Origin: Enterobacter ludwigii
GTDB lineage: Bacteria > Pseudomonadota > Gammaproteobacteria > Enterobacterales > Enterobacteriaceae
Assembly (NCBI GenBank): GCA_023023105.1
Contig: CP083824.1
Span: 3,410,001-3,474,000, forward strand
Length of the DNA: 64,000 bases
Reading direction: 5' to 3'
A program made the translations under genes and the position numbers. Shown in pieces: positions 8,479 through 16,795 of this stretch; within the stretch, counting starts at the first letter, position 1; each line of letters starts with the position of its first letter. The notes beneath the pieces are model-generated. The model was given only the letters and a program-made list of their open reading frames with translations. It did no database searches and was not told the DNA's origin.

Positions 8479-10516
8479 AACGCCCCTCCGCCCTGAAACG
8501 CATAAAAGCGGCTGCCCCTTCGGCAAGGTGCTTTTCCCAAGCATCCGGCGAAGTTAACGACGGGAGGCGTCCACGTTCACGTTTGAATTCAGCGGCACGC
8601 TTCGCGATCACTTTGGCATCTTCAGGCGTGATCGAGGTACGCTTGGCCGAGATGGCAGCCGCGACCTGCTTCAAGCTATCTTCGCTCATCGTCTTAGCAA
8701 GGATGGCATAGGCTTCACCGAATGGGTTGATGCGGTCGATAAGATCTATGTCTAAATCGCGTACGTCCATCGCAAAGCGACGCACTCCGTCGATAAGGGC
8801 AGTATTAAGCGTTCCATCGTTCTCACCGGTGGCAAGACGTTTGGCCTGCTGCGTAAGATTAAGGGCGGCGATAGCATGCTGACGTACAGCCTCCTGATCT
8901 TCAGCGTCAAGTTCAGGATACTTTTCTTTGATGATCTTCCCCATACGAACCTGTGTTAATTCTTCGGGAATGAGCTCTTCGTCGAACAGTCCACGTTCGA
9001 TGGCGGGCTTATCTTGCACAAAGGCCGCGATCACTTCATTTAAATCTTCCTGGCAGATGCGTGCCGCCTCTTTGCTCCTGGGCTCGGCAAGTCCCTTAAT
9101 CTCGATTTGATATGTCCCTGTCTGCTCATTAACGCCAAAATTGCAGTTATCCGGGTCATACCCTCCTTCACCATAATCAAAACCTGGGGTCGGACCGCTT
9201 TCTGGGTTCTTAGGCTTGAACTCGAAGCGCGGAGCCAAGACTTGCTCCATCAGCAGGCTTGCCGCGATGGCTTTCAAGGTATCATTGACTGCCTCTGTAA
9301 CCGCGCCTTCTAAAGCGTCCGGCTCGGCGATCAGGTTAGTAAATCTCGCGCGGGTTTTACCGGGCGCGTCGCGAGTGGCGCGACCGATGATCTGCACGAC
9401 CTCAGTCAAGCTGGCTCGGTACCCAACTGTCAGCGCATGTTCGCACCAGATCCAGTCGAAACCTTCCTTCGCCATACCAAGTGCAATAATTATGTCCACA
9501 TAGTCACGATCTGTCTTCATTTTTACAGCACGAAGGCTTTCCTGAATCTTGCCTTGACTAGTTGGGTCCACTAAGTCGGCGATACGCAACATTCGGCCAT
9601 CGAGGCATTTGACTAGCTGGAAACCAGTCGCAGGATCTGCACCTTGCCAATCGCCAAGCTCGCCGAGAATGTGCTCCACCTCCTTGATTTTATCCTTCGT
9701 ACTCTCGCGCGAATTGACGTTGGGAATATGGATAATGGTCTTCTTGTCAGGATCGAGTACATTGAGGATGTCATCGACGTAGGAGTCACTGTAGAAGAAG
9801 TAGCCGATGTCGAGTTGCTTGAGGTATTCGTAGCCGTTGAGTTGTTCGTAATAGGTGTAGGTGACGGTATCGAACCTAGACTCATCCTGGGGAGCCAACA
9901 CGGCCTCCGCATCACCCCGGAAGTAGGATCCGGTCATGGCAACGATGTGCGTCTTGTCCCGCGCGATAAACTGCCCCAGATGCTGACCAAGCTTGTTATC
10001 CGGGTTAGCTGACACATGGTGGAATTCATCGACCGCGATCAGGCGATCGTCAAACGCTTCTATGCCGTAGGCATCGACCGCGAAGCGAAAGGTTGCATGT
10101 GTGCAAACAAGCACCTTGTCGCTACCTTCCAGAAATGTGCCGAGAGATTTCACCTTGCCACCGTTGTCGTTACCGGGCGCGTTGCACAGGTTCCACTTAG
10201 GTTCGACATGCCAATCAGCCCAGAAGCCATAATGCGATAGTGGCTCATCATTAAAACTTGCACCGATGGATTTCTCCGGCACAACGATAATGGCTTGCTT
10301 GAGTCCCTGGTTTTCAAGTTTATCGAGCGCGATGAACATCAGCGCGCGGCTTTTGCCGGAAGCGGGAGGCGACTTGATAAGTAGGTATTGTTCTCCGCGC
10401 TTCTCATAAGCCTGCTCTTGCATAGGCCGCATCCCAAGGATATTAGCCCTAGTCGATGATCCATTGCGTGCATAGGTAACGGAAACGGACGGTACTGACT
10501 TAATCTTGGCGCTCAT
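8471..10516 (-). CDS. DEAD/DEAH-box helicase of a methyltransferase-GIY-YIG operon
   Basis: 681 aa. Superfamily 2 motifs: Walker A SPPASGKSR at 49-57, Walker B VDEFHH at 162-167, a DxxR-like motif VI IGRATRD near 400, giving a restriction-type (ResIII-like) translocase core in the first about 430 residues. The C-terminal 250 residues are helical and unassigned. It overlaps the methyltransferase by 4 nt (10513-10516) and the GIY-YIG gene by 8 nt, so the three proteins are made together. Inference: it moves along DNA as the motor of a restriction complex, comparable in role to Res or HsdR but in a separate chain from the nuclease. Confidence 0.75.
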   Translation of the reverse strand: MSAKIKSVPSVSVTYARNGSSTRANILGMRPMQEQAYEKRGEQYLLIKSPPASGKSRALMFIALDKLENQGLKQAIIVVPEKSIGASFNDEPLSHYGFWADWHVEPKWNLCNAPGNDNGGKVKSLGTFLEGSDKVLVCTHATFRFAVDAYGIEAFDDRLIAVDEFHHVSANPDNKLGQHLGQFIARDKTHIVAMTGSYFRGDAEAVLAPQDESRFDTVTYTYYEQLNGYEYLKQLDIGYFFYSDSYVDDILNVLDPDKKTIIHIPNVNSRESTKDKIKEVEHILGELGDWQGADPATGFQLVKCLDGRMLRIADLVDPTSQGKIQESLRAVKMKTDRDYVDIIIALGMAKEGFDWIWCEHALTVGYRASLTEVVQIIGRATRDAPGKTRARFTNLIAEPDALEGAVTEAVNDTLKAIAASLLMEQVLAPRFEFKPKNPESGPTPGFDYGEGGYDPDNCNFGVNEQTGTYQIEIKGLAEPRSKEAARICQEDLNEVIAAFVQDKPAIERGLFDEELIPEELTQVRMGKIIKEKYPELDAEDQEAVRQHAIAALNLTQQAKRLATGENDGTLNTALIDGVRRFAMDVRDLDIDLIDRINPFGEAYAILAKTMSEDSLKQVAAAISAKRTSITPEDAKVIAKRAAEFKRERGRLPSLTSPDAWEKHLAEGAAAFMRFRAEGRYE

Positions 10517-13278
10517 ATGTTGGCTCCCACTTTACGCTTCTTGCCCTTGGCTGGTGCAGCCGAAGCAGCCATCTTGGTGTAGAGATCGAACAGCTTATCA
10601 AGCCGCTCTGTGTCATTCTTAAAGCGACGACCGATGTAGATGCGTTCTAGCACTTCGTCGTTGCGGTCATGCGCAGCTCGCAAATCAGCAGGCATGTTTG
10701 CGGGGTCGTACAAGTCCGCAATAGTCGCGGGGAAGTGATGCTCCCGTGCTAGCAGGATTTCTTCAGCGCAGCGGGTAAGATCGACCTTGTTTTTCTCGGT
10801 CAATATAGGCAAAGGAAAGGTGTTCCAGCCGAGGGTATTGGAATAACGGTAACGCGTTTCCAGCTTACCGCATACGGTTGCGATCCATACCAAATGTAAG
10901 CGGCTGGCAAGAATTGCCATGTTCCAGAGCGGAGCGTCGTAGAGTGCATAAGCCTGATTAGTTGTTCCCGTCCGACCAGGAAGTACCGCAACCGGGAGGT
11001 ACTCCCGTACTTCAGAGCTCACTGTAGGCGCAAGGATAGTCAATTTGGTTGCTAAATTTCTGTCACGGAATTGATGTGGCCGGTCTACCAGCGCGTTGTA
11101 GCTCGAGTCACAGCTTTCCTCGCGTATTCTTCTTACACCTTCCAACCGACACCGCACAAACTCACTCTGACTAGCAAATTCAAGTTGATCTTCGTCAATC
11201 CATAAGCAATAACGTTGCAATCCCCGAATGAACTCTTTAGCGCCATATAGCGGCAATATGATCCGCTCAAACTTAGGGTTTTCTTGTAGTAGTCGGTCTC
11301 GATCCGACATGCTCAACGTCAAGAAATTTCCATCACCGGGAAGGTTTCCATAGTTCATCCGAGCAAGCGGTGAAATCGGTGTACTTCTTGTTTCCACTAC
11401 CTGCACATCAGAGCTTGTTAGATATGCATTGATGTGGGCTACCTCATAACGCTGGAGATCATCGAAGATGACCTTTGGCTGCTGCGGATGACCAATTCCA
11501 AGGATCACACAGGTCACTCCAGCGTTGTCGGATGCATTGTTGCTCCAGCGAAACGAGCGATGAGCAAAGTTGATTTGCAGCCCTTTCGAGAATAAATGCG
11601 GCCAGTAAATGGGAATTTGAGTGCCCTGTGACACCGAGTTTGTTGTTACAAATGCGAAATTGCAACGTGTCTGAAGCACATAGTCTGCTGCTTTCTCAAT
11701 CCAGCAAAATACATAGTCTAGCGATGCACTAGATTTCACCTTCTTCCCAAGTACAAACTTGATTTCCTCTTTCTGCTGAGCAGTTTGATTGCGACGCCCA
11801 ACATACGGAGGGTTGCCACAGATGTACGTCTCCCCCCCTTCATTCTCGAAGTCGATCTCTGCCTGATCGATCGGCGTCTCAGAAAGGTCTTCTGACTGCA
11901 ACTTCACTCCGGTTCCAGTCGCAGGGCAAACGCTCAACCAGTCAATTCGTAACGCGTTACCGCAGGTGATCCAGTTATCGTTTCGAAGAGGCAGAAACTC
12001 AGCCAACGCGAGCTTCAAGCCCCGATACAGCACATCGCACTGGTACTCTGCGATAACTAGTGCAAGGCGCGCAATTTCTGCCGGAAAATCACGCAACTCG
12101 ATCCCACGAAAGTTGGTGATCGGTATTTCCGACCTTCTATCTGGCTCACCACGACGCCGATTGATCTCCGCCTCAATGTCACGCATTTCTTTGTAAGCAA
12201 TAACAAGAAAATTGCCAGAACCGCAAGCTGGGTCGAAAATTCTTATTCTGGCAATGCGCTTGCGTAGGTTAAGCAAGGCACGCGGGTTGTCACCAGCCTC
12301 TTCTAGCTTCGTACGCAAATCATAGAGAAACAGCGGGTTAAGTACCTTCAAAATATTGGGAACGCTGGTGTAATGCATGCCCAGCTCACCGCGCTCTTCG
12401 TCTTCGGAAATGGCCTGAATCATCGAGCCAAAGATGTCAGGGTTGATTCTGGTCCAGTCCAGATTGCCAACATGCAGTAGATAGGAACGTGCAATACGGC
12501 TAAAACGCGGAACCTCATCACTACCCGAGAACAACGCACCGTTAACGTAAGGAAAATCTATAGCCCAGCGAGGAATACCGGCGACAGCACGCTCATTACA
12601 CGGGGTGTTCATAGCGCGAAACAGAGTGGCGATGACATCGTGCGTGTTGGAAGCGTCGCGCTCACTCATCTGTGAAATAGTATCGGTGAAGGTCCCCTTT
12701 CCGATAAAAATATCGGTGTCTTCGGCGAAGAAGCAGAAAATTAGTCGCGCCATGAATTTGTTCATGTCGTGACGACGCACCGCAGTACCCCATTCAGGGT
12801 TATCTTTCAGTAGTTCGACGTACAAACGGTTTAGACGGCTAGTAGCTCGAATATCGAAGGCATTTTCACTAATCTGGCGAACTGTGGTAATACCTGCCAG
12901 CGGCAGAAAGAAGCCGAAGTGATCGGGAAAGTTTTCAAAGGCACAAGCGACAGTCTGACCGCTGTTGAGATCTTCGGCTTCAAAATATTTGCCATCCGTG
13001 GCAAGGATGAACTTTGCCTTGGCCTTACCTGTTGCCGGACTGGCTTTGAGCGCGGCCAGCATCTGCGTTACCTGCCCTGTTTCACAGGCTAGAATGTGGA
13101 TGTTGTTGGTTTGGAGAACACCGCCCAAATCGGACTTGTTCGATGCCCCGGCGCGCAGGCGTTTGATAGTCGTTTCCTTGTTACCAAAGGCTTCAAGAAA
13201 AGCATAAGGAAACTCTATAGGATCAAAGGGTTGTTCCGCAAGATCCGTGATAGCTTGCTCAATTTCTACAGCGTTCAT
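10513..13278 (-). CDS. MmeI-like class I DNA adenine methyltransferase without nuclease motif
   Basis: 921 aa from the ATG at 13278, with GGAGAG about 10 nt upstream; in-frame ATGs up to 13302 are possible. Known family layout (MmeI, type IIG): N-terminal nuclease-like domain, helical spacer, methyltransferase, target-recognition domain, C-terminal helix bundle. Here the spacer (CFFAEDTDIF near 182-191), SAM motif DPACGSGNF near 349-357 and catalytic NPPY at 489-492 (N6-adenine type) are clear. In the N-terminal domain, where MmeI has D-x9-E-x-K, I read ACETG with no lysine, so its own nuclease is probably inactive. Inference: host protection and target recognition for a system whose motor and nuclease are the two coupled downstream genes. 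Confidence 0.8.
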   Translation of the reverse strand: MNAVEIEQAITDLAEQPFDPIEFPYAFLEAFGNKETTIKRLRAGASNKSDLGGVLQTNNIHILACETGQVTQMLAALKASPATGKAKAKFILATDGKYFEAEDLNSGQTVACAFENFPDHFGFFLPLAGITTVRQISENAFDIRATSRLNRLYVELLKDNPEWGTAVRRHDMNKFMARLIFCFFAEDTDIFIGKGTFTDTISQMSERDASNTHDVIATLFRAMNTPCNERAVAGIPRWAIDFPYVNGALFSGSDEVPRFSRIARSYLLHVGNLDWTRINPDIFGSMIQAISEDEERGELGMHYTSVPNILKVLNPLFLYDLRTKLEEAGDNPRALLNLRKRIARIRIFDPACGSGNFLVIAYKEMRDIEAEINRRRGEPDRRSEIPITNFRGIELRDFPAEIARLALVIAEYQCDVLYRGLKLALAEFLPLRNDNWITCGNALRIDWLSVCPATGTGVKLQSEDLSETPIDQAEIDFENEGGETYICGNPPYVGRRNQTAQQKEEIKFVLGKKVKSSASLDYVFCWIEKAADYVLQTRCNFAFVTTNSVSQGTQIPIYWPHLFSKGLQINFAHRSFRWSNNASDNAGVTCVILGIGHPQQPKVIFDDLQRYEVAHINAYLTSSDVQVVETRSTPISPLARMNYGNLPGDGNFLTLSMSDRDRLLQENPKFERIILPLYGAKEFIRGLQRYCLWIDEDQLEFASQSEFVRCRLEGVRRIREESCDSSYNALVDRPHQFRDRNLATKLTILAPTVSSEVREYLPVAVLPGRTGTTNQAYALYDAPLWNMAILASRLHLVWIATVCGKLETRYRYSNTLGWNTFPLPILTEKNKVDLTRCAEEILLAREHHFPATIADLYDPANMPADLRAAHDRNDEVLERIYIGRRFKNDTERLDKLFDLYTKMAASAAPAKGKKRKVGANI

Positions 13279-13561
13279 TTGCGTACAGCTCTCCATTGGC
13301 ATGTGACCGCCCTGCTGCTACTGGTGTGCAGTAAACTCATGTCATATCCGAGGTTTTCTTGGAAATTTTTGGCAGCAAGTTTAACAGATTAGGCCCAGAC
13401 GCTATAGCAGATTCAGGCTCCTACTCAGCTTTTCACAAAACACTGTTGTCTATTATGGTGAGAATTGTAACTTCGAAAAAATGTTCTAACTTTCATGACA
13501 CTTGAGGGGCAGCTGTGTCATAACATATTAGGTAGCAGTGGATTGATAATTTCCTTCGTTG
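13279..13561. promoter_or_regulatory. Upstream region of the methyltransferase operon with inverted repeat
   Basis: An A/T-rich 283 bp gap. ATGACAC (13495-13501) and GTGTCAT (13515-13521) form an inverted repeat with a 13-base spacer. It may be an operator for the HTH protein encoded immediately upstream or a weak terminator for that gene; there is no strong T-run to support the latter. Confidence 0.4.
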
Positions 13562-13981
13562 TTACTGAAAATCTTGCAACGCCCCAAGATTGCTCCAGAA
13601 GTCATCGTCTGTCCCAAATATCTTAGCAAGAACGCGAGCTTCATCATCGCTAAGACGACGCATACCGCAGATGATGTTTTCAACATCCTGACGAGAAATC
13701 CCCATAGCTTCCCCTAAAGCATCATGAGACATGTTCAGCGGTTTTAAAAATTCCTCTGCCAGCATCTCTCCCACTGTCACAGGCCCTGCGGTATCTACTT
13801 TTGTGTAATATGCAAGAATCTCCGAACGACCCTGCTCATACGTCAGCTCACCTGAAATAATACGTGCCTTAATGAACTCGTACAGTGGCGTACCACTGGG
13901 GTCCATTCCTTCAAGTCTCAGGGAAGCCTCTGCTTTGCGAAAGCCCTCATTGCGTAACCGTGAATCTGGAGTCTTGGACAT
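13562..13981 (-). CDS. VbhA-type Fic inhibitor motif fused to HigA-like HTH protein
   Basis: 139 aa from the ATG at 13981, preceded by TGGA; the longer frame to 14188 runs through the end of the upstream gene and is rejected. Residues 17-60 look like the VbhA antitoxin fold: S20-LRL-E24-G matches the (S/T)xxxE(G/N) motif that blocks the Fic AMP-transferase site, followed by ISGELTYEQ. Residues 70-125 form a HigA-type HTH domain (FLKPLNMSHDALGEAMGIS). No Fic toxin lies on either side. Inference: either an orphan antitoxin left after loss of its toxin with the conjugation module, or a protein that now regulates the neighbouring methyltransferase operon. Function unproven. Confidence 0.65.
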   Translation of the reverse strand: MSKTPDSRLRNEGFRKAEASLRLEGMDPSGTPLYEFIKARIISGELTYEQGRSEILAYYTKVDTAGPVTVGEMLAEEFLKPLNMSHDALGEAMGISRQDVENIICGMRRLSDDEARVLAKIFGTDDDFWSNLGALQDFQ

Positions 13982-14024
13982 AGTTTTTCCATTGAGTTGC
14001 AGAAGAAAAGTTCGCTCACTGAAT

Positions 14025-14056
14025 GCGTCAGCTCGCGCTCCCCCGTAAACTGACGC
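14025..14056. repeat. Inverted repeat between trbL remnant and HTH gene
   Basis: GCGTCAG (14025-14031) pairs with CTGACGC (14050-14056). It lies just before the VbhA-HigA-like gene, where an antitoxin operator would be expected. It could equally be a terminator stem of the trbL-like gene. Confidence 0.4.
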
Positions 14057-14063
14057 GCTTGAT

Positions 14064-14500
14064 TCAAGATTTATTATTGCCGGATAAGCTATCTCCGACA
14101 AAATCATAATGTTCGCGGTTATCCCGACGAGTAGTTGTTTGTTTACGTATCTGAGTCGCCAACTCCCCTCCAATAGTCCGTTGGACACGAGAAGAATCGC
14201 TACTTCGCTTCATTGTCTGGTATTCAGCAGCTCCGTTAGCCATGCTACTTCCCATATGGCTTGCCATGCGGCCAGCTCGTGAGAATGAAGCAAACCCCTG
14301 ACTTCCTCCGCTGGCGCTAACTGAATTGCTCCCTGCTGACGAACCACCGGAACTGCCTGAGGGTTGGCCTCCAGAAGTATCTACAGAACCGGTATCTTCC
14401 CCGCCGCCAAATCCTCCACCGGAACCGCCTCCACCGCCTGAACCAGATTCCTCGGCCATGGCAGCTTGCGCAGACTCAAACGCTGCCTTTAATGCAGAGG
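14064..14500 (-). pseudogene. C-terminal fragment of a probable TrbL/VirB6-like conjugation protein
   Basis: The open frame runs from the IS903 edge at 14500 to a stop at 14064. It has an internal ATG at 14459, but the reading frame continues upstream of it into the IS, so the 5' part is missing. The fragment has a Gly/Ser-rich run then an arginine- and glutamine-rich tail, as in the C-terminal ends of TrbL proteins of mating-pair channels. The low-complexity composition makes the family call uncertain. Inference: the rest of trbL and the conjugation cluster were removed by an IS-associated deletion. Confidence 0.4.
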
Positions 14501-15557
14501 GGCTTTGTTGAATAAATCAGATTTCGGGTAAGTCTCCCCCGTAGCGGGTTGTGTTTTCAGGCAATACGCACGCTTTCAGGCATACCCGCTTTCGTCATTT
14601 TGTTCAGCGCTCGTACCAGGGCCATAGCCTCCGCAACCTGACCATCGTAGTCACGCAGCGTCAGTGAACCCCCGAACAGCTGTTTTACCCGGTACATCGC
14701 CGTTTCCGCTATCGAGCGACGGTTGTAATCTGTTGTCCATTTCCACCGCGCATTACTCCCGGTCATTCGCTGATTAGCCACTGCACGGTTACGGTCTGCA
14801 TATTCACCGGGCCAGTAACCCGCACCTTTTCGGGGTGGGATAGGCGCGCTGATTTTCTTACGCCGCAGTTCATCGTGACATAGCCGGGTATCGTAAGCGC
14901 CATCGGCGGCGGCTGACCTGATTTTCCGGTGGGTTTGCCGGATTAACCCGGGGAAGGCCTCTGAGTCCGTAACGTTGTTCAGCGACAGGTCAGCGCAGAT
15001 GATTTCATGTGTTTTACTGTCAACGGCGAGATGCAGCTTACGCCAGATACGGCGGCGTTCCTGGCCATGCTTTTTGACTTTCCACTCGCCTTCACCGAAG
15101 ACCTTCAGCCCGGTGGAATCAATTACCAGGTGTGCGATTTCACCCCGGGTGGGCGTTTTGAAACTGACATTAACCGACTTTGCCCGCCTGCTGACACAGC
15201 TGTAATCCGGGCAGCGTAGCGGAACGTTCATCAGAGAAAAAATGGAATCAATAAAGCCCTGCGCAGCGCGCAGGGTCAGCCTGAATACGCGTTTAATGAC
15301 CAGCACAGTCGTGATGGCAAGGTCAGAATAGCGCTGAGGTCTGCCTCGTGAAGAAGGTGTTGCTGACTCATACCAGGCCTGAATAGCTTCATCATCCAGC
15401 CAGAAAGTTATGGAGCCACGGTTGATGAGGGCTTTATTGTAGGTGGGCCAGTTGGTGATTTTGAACTTTTGCTTTGCCACGGAACGGTCTGCGTTGTCGG
15501 GAAGATGCGTGATCTGATCCTTCAACTCAGCAAAAGTTCGATTTATTCAACAAAGCC
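14501..15557 (-). mobile_element. IS903-family insertion sequence (IS5 family)
   Basis: Exactly 1057 bp between perfect 18 bp terminal inverted repeats GGCTTTGTTGAATAAATC at 14501-14518 and 15540-15557, the length and ends of IS903. The 9 bp flanks are ATGCAGAGG on the left and GCGATTACC on the right; they do not match, so the usual 9 bp target duplication is missing. This points to a deletion or recombination at one end after insertion. Confidence 0.95.
14557..15525 (-). CDS. IS903-type DDE transposase
   Basis: 322 aa as drawn; the classic 307 aa form starts at the GTG at 15480 (VAKQKFKITNW). The DDE residues are in IDSTGLKVFGEGEW, SAAADGAYD and the C-terminal RRSIAETAMYRVKQLFG segment. It appears complete and fills the IS between the terminal repeats, so the element may still be able to move. 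It moves the IS by cut-and-paste or replicative transposition. Confidence 0.95.
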   Translation of the reverse strand: MKDQITHLPDNADRSVAKQKFKITNWPTYNKALINRGSITFWLDDEAIQAWYESATPSSRGRPQRYSDLAITTVLVIKRVFRLTLRAAQGFIDSIFSLMNVPLRCPDYSCVSRRAKSVNVSFKTPTRGEIAHLVIDSTGLKVFGEGEWKVKKHGQERRRIWRKLHLAVDSKTHEIICADLSLNNVTDSEAFPGLIRQTHRKIRSAAADGAYDTRLCHDELRRKKISAPIPPRKGAGYWPGEYADRNRAVANQRMTGSNARWKWTTDYNRRSIAETAMYRVKQLFGGSLTLRDYDGQVAEAMALVRALNKMTKAGMPESVRIA

Positions 15558-16042
15558 GCGATTACCCTGCTTCAAATTGATGATTTTGAAAATACAGTAT
15601 TATAGTTTATTGTTTGTAGCGCAGCTGTAAGCGTTATACAAAACGGATCACAGTGATACTACCTCACCAGTAAATCACTGAAGCCGATCTGTAATGACAT
15701 AGAACGAATTGGTTTTATGGTTATGCAATGGCTCATCCCCTTACTTGTCCCTGACCATAAAAAGCATTCGCTTTCCTGAAAGCTAGTCTAAGCCAAGGGG
15801 CGTTTACAGTTGTCTTCTCTTGGCTCATTAGGTACTGGCTTAATTATTAGAATCATGTCGGTGGCATTTTAGTCCAAATATGCCCAAACTTTTAGCAGCT
15901 AAAATTCGTCTTCTGATGTAGGGTCAAGAAGCTTATGACTTAACCTATGGATTATGTGAATTACCTTGTGAGTATTACTCGTAGGATGGAATCTTCCAAA
16001 ACTCTGACAATTCACTCTGAATGCATGGTAACAAAGAACAGT
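15558..16042. other. Gene-free stretch right of IS903
   Basis: About 485 A/T-rich bases. Right after the IS a plus-strand frame reads ...LLQIDDFENTVL-stop, which could be the last codons of a gene cut by the IS-associated deletion. Otherwise I see nothing recognisable. Confidence 0.4.
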
Positions 16043-16672
16043 TTAAACCATGGTCTGTTCAGCGTTAAATTTCTCAAGATAGACTTCCATTTCGCGAGTC
16101 CACCTAGGGGTAGGTACCGAGGTGATCATTAGCCAAGGAAACCACCATACAAGCATGAAGAGTAACATAAGCGGTGCGATCATTTCGGCCGAAGAATGAG
16201 AAACTATATACATAATGAATAATATTAGTAGAACTGTGTTTACAATCTGACCTACCAGAAAAAGACGCCAGCGAAAACAATGCCATTTCCTGTTGAACAC
16301 AATCCGTCCATCCCGTTCTTCGAGCCAGTTACGCCACGGCTTGAGATAACCAGCACGCAACCCATAACGATCACACATTATTACAGCCAAATCCTGCAGC
16401 CGATAATTATACAAGCCTGTGAGCCGATAAAGGCTGCGCTGACGAAGCTCACGCTTTGCCAGACGGACCGCATTTTTATTCAAATATGGCTGTGTCAGCA
16501 TTTGCTCTAGCCGGCGCTTCCTAAGATTGAGTAGTCCACGAAATACACTTCCAGATTCAGCATTAATTACTCTGTGACGAACTACACCGAGTGCAATATA
16601 GATACACAGCAATAGCCAGCCGGTCTTAGGGTATTGATTCATCCATTGTATAATTACAGACAACTCAGGCAC
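16043..16672 (-). CDS. Unknown membrane protein of the integrase-proximal island end
   Basis: 209 aa, no family recognised. It has one hydrophobic segment near residues 17-34, a basic cytoplasmic-looking middle rich in Arg and Leu (LRKRRLEQM, RLAKRELRQRS), and two adjacent hydrophobic segments near 135-180. The C-terminal tail is short and soluble. It lies between the integrase and IS903, on the same strand as both. Its A/T content is higher than that of the core genes. Function unknown; it may be element-specific accessory cargo. Confidence 0.55.
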   Translation of the reverse strand: MPELSVIIQWMNQYPKTGWLLLCIYIALGVVRHRVINAESGSVFRGLLNLRKRRLEQMLTQPYLNKNAVRLAKRELRQRSLYRLTGLYNYRLQDLAVIMCDRYGLRAGYLKPWRNWLEERDGRIVFNRKWHCFRWRLFLVGQIVNTVLLILFIMYIVSHSSAEMIAPLMLLFMLVWWFPWLMITSVPTPRWTREMEVYLEKFNAEQTMV

Positions 16673-16795
16673 TTTTATTTTTCTTTTTTATGCAATCCAG
16701 ATAAAACCAGTAAAGATTCAGTAAATTTTAGCGACTAAAATTGCTCTCCTGGCGTAGATAAAAGAAGTATACCCACTTAAATTACTGATTATTAA

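Noticed and set aside
13982..14188. N-terminal extension of the VbhA-HigA-like protein
   Set aside because: It would overlap the trbL-like fragment; the internal ATG at 13981 starts the recognisable domain and has a plausible ribosome site.
14326..14511. Pro/Glu-rich plus-strand frame
   Set aside because: Reverse reading of the Gly/Ser-rich repeat of the TrbL-like fragment.
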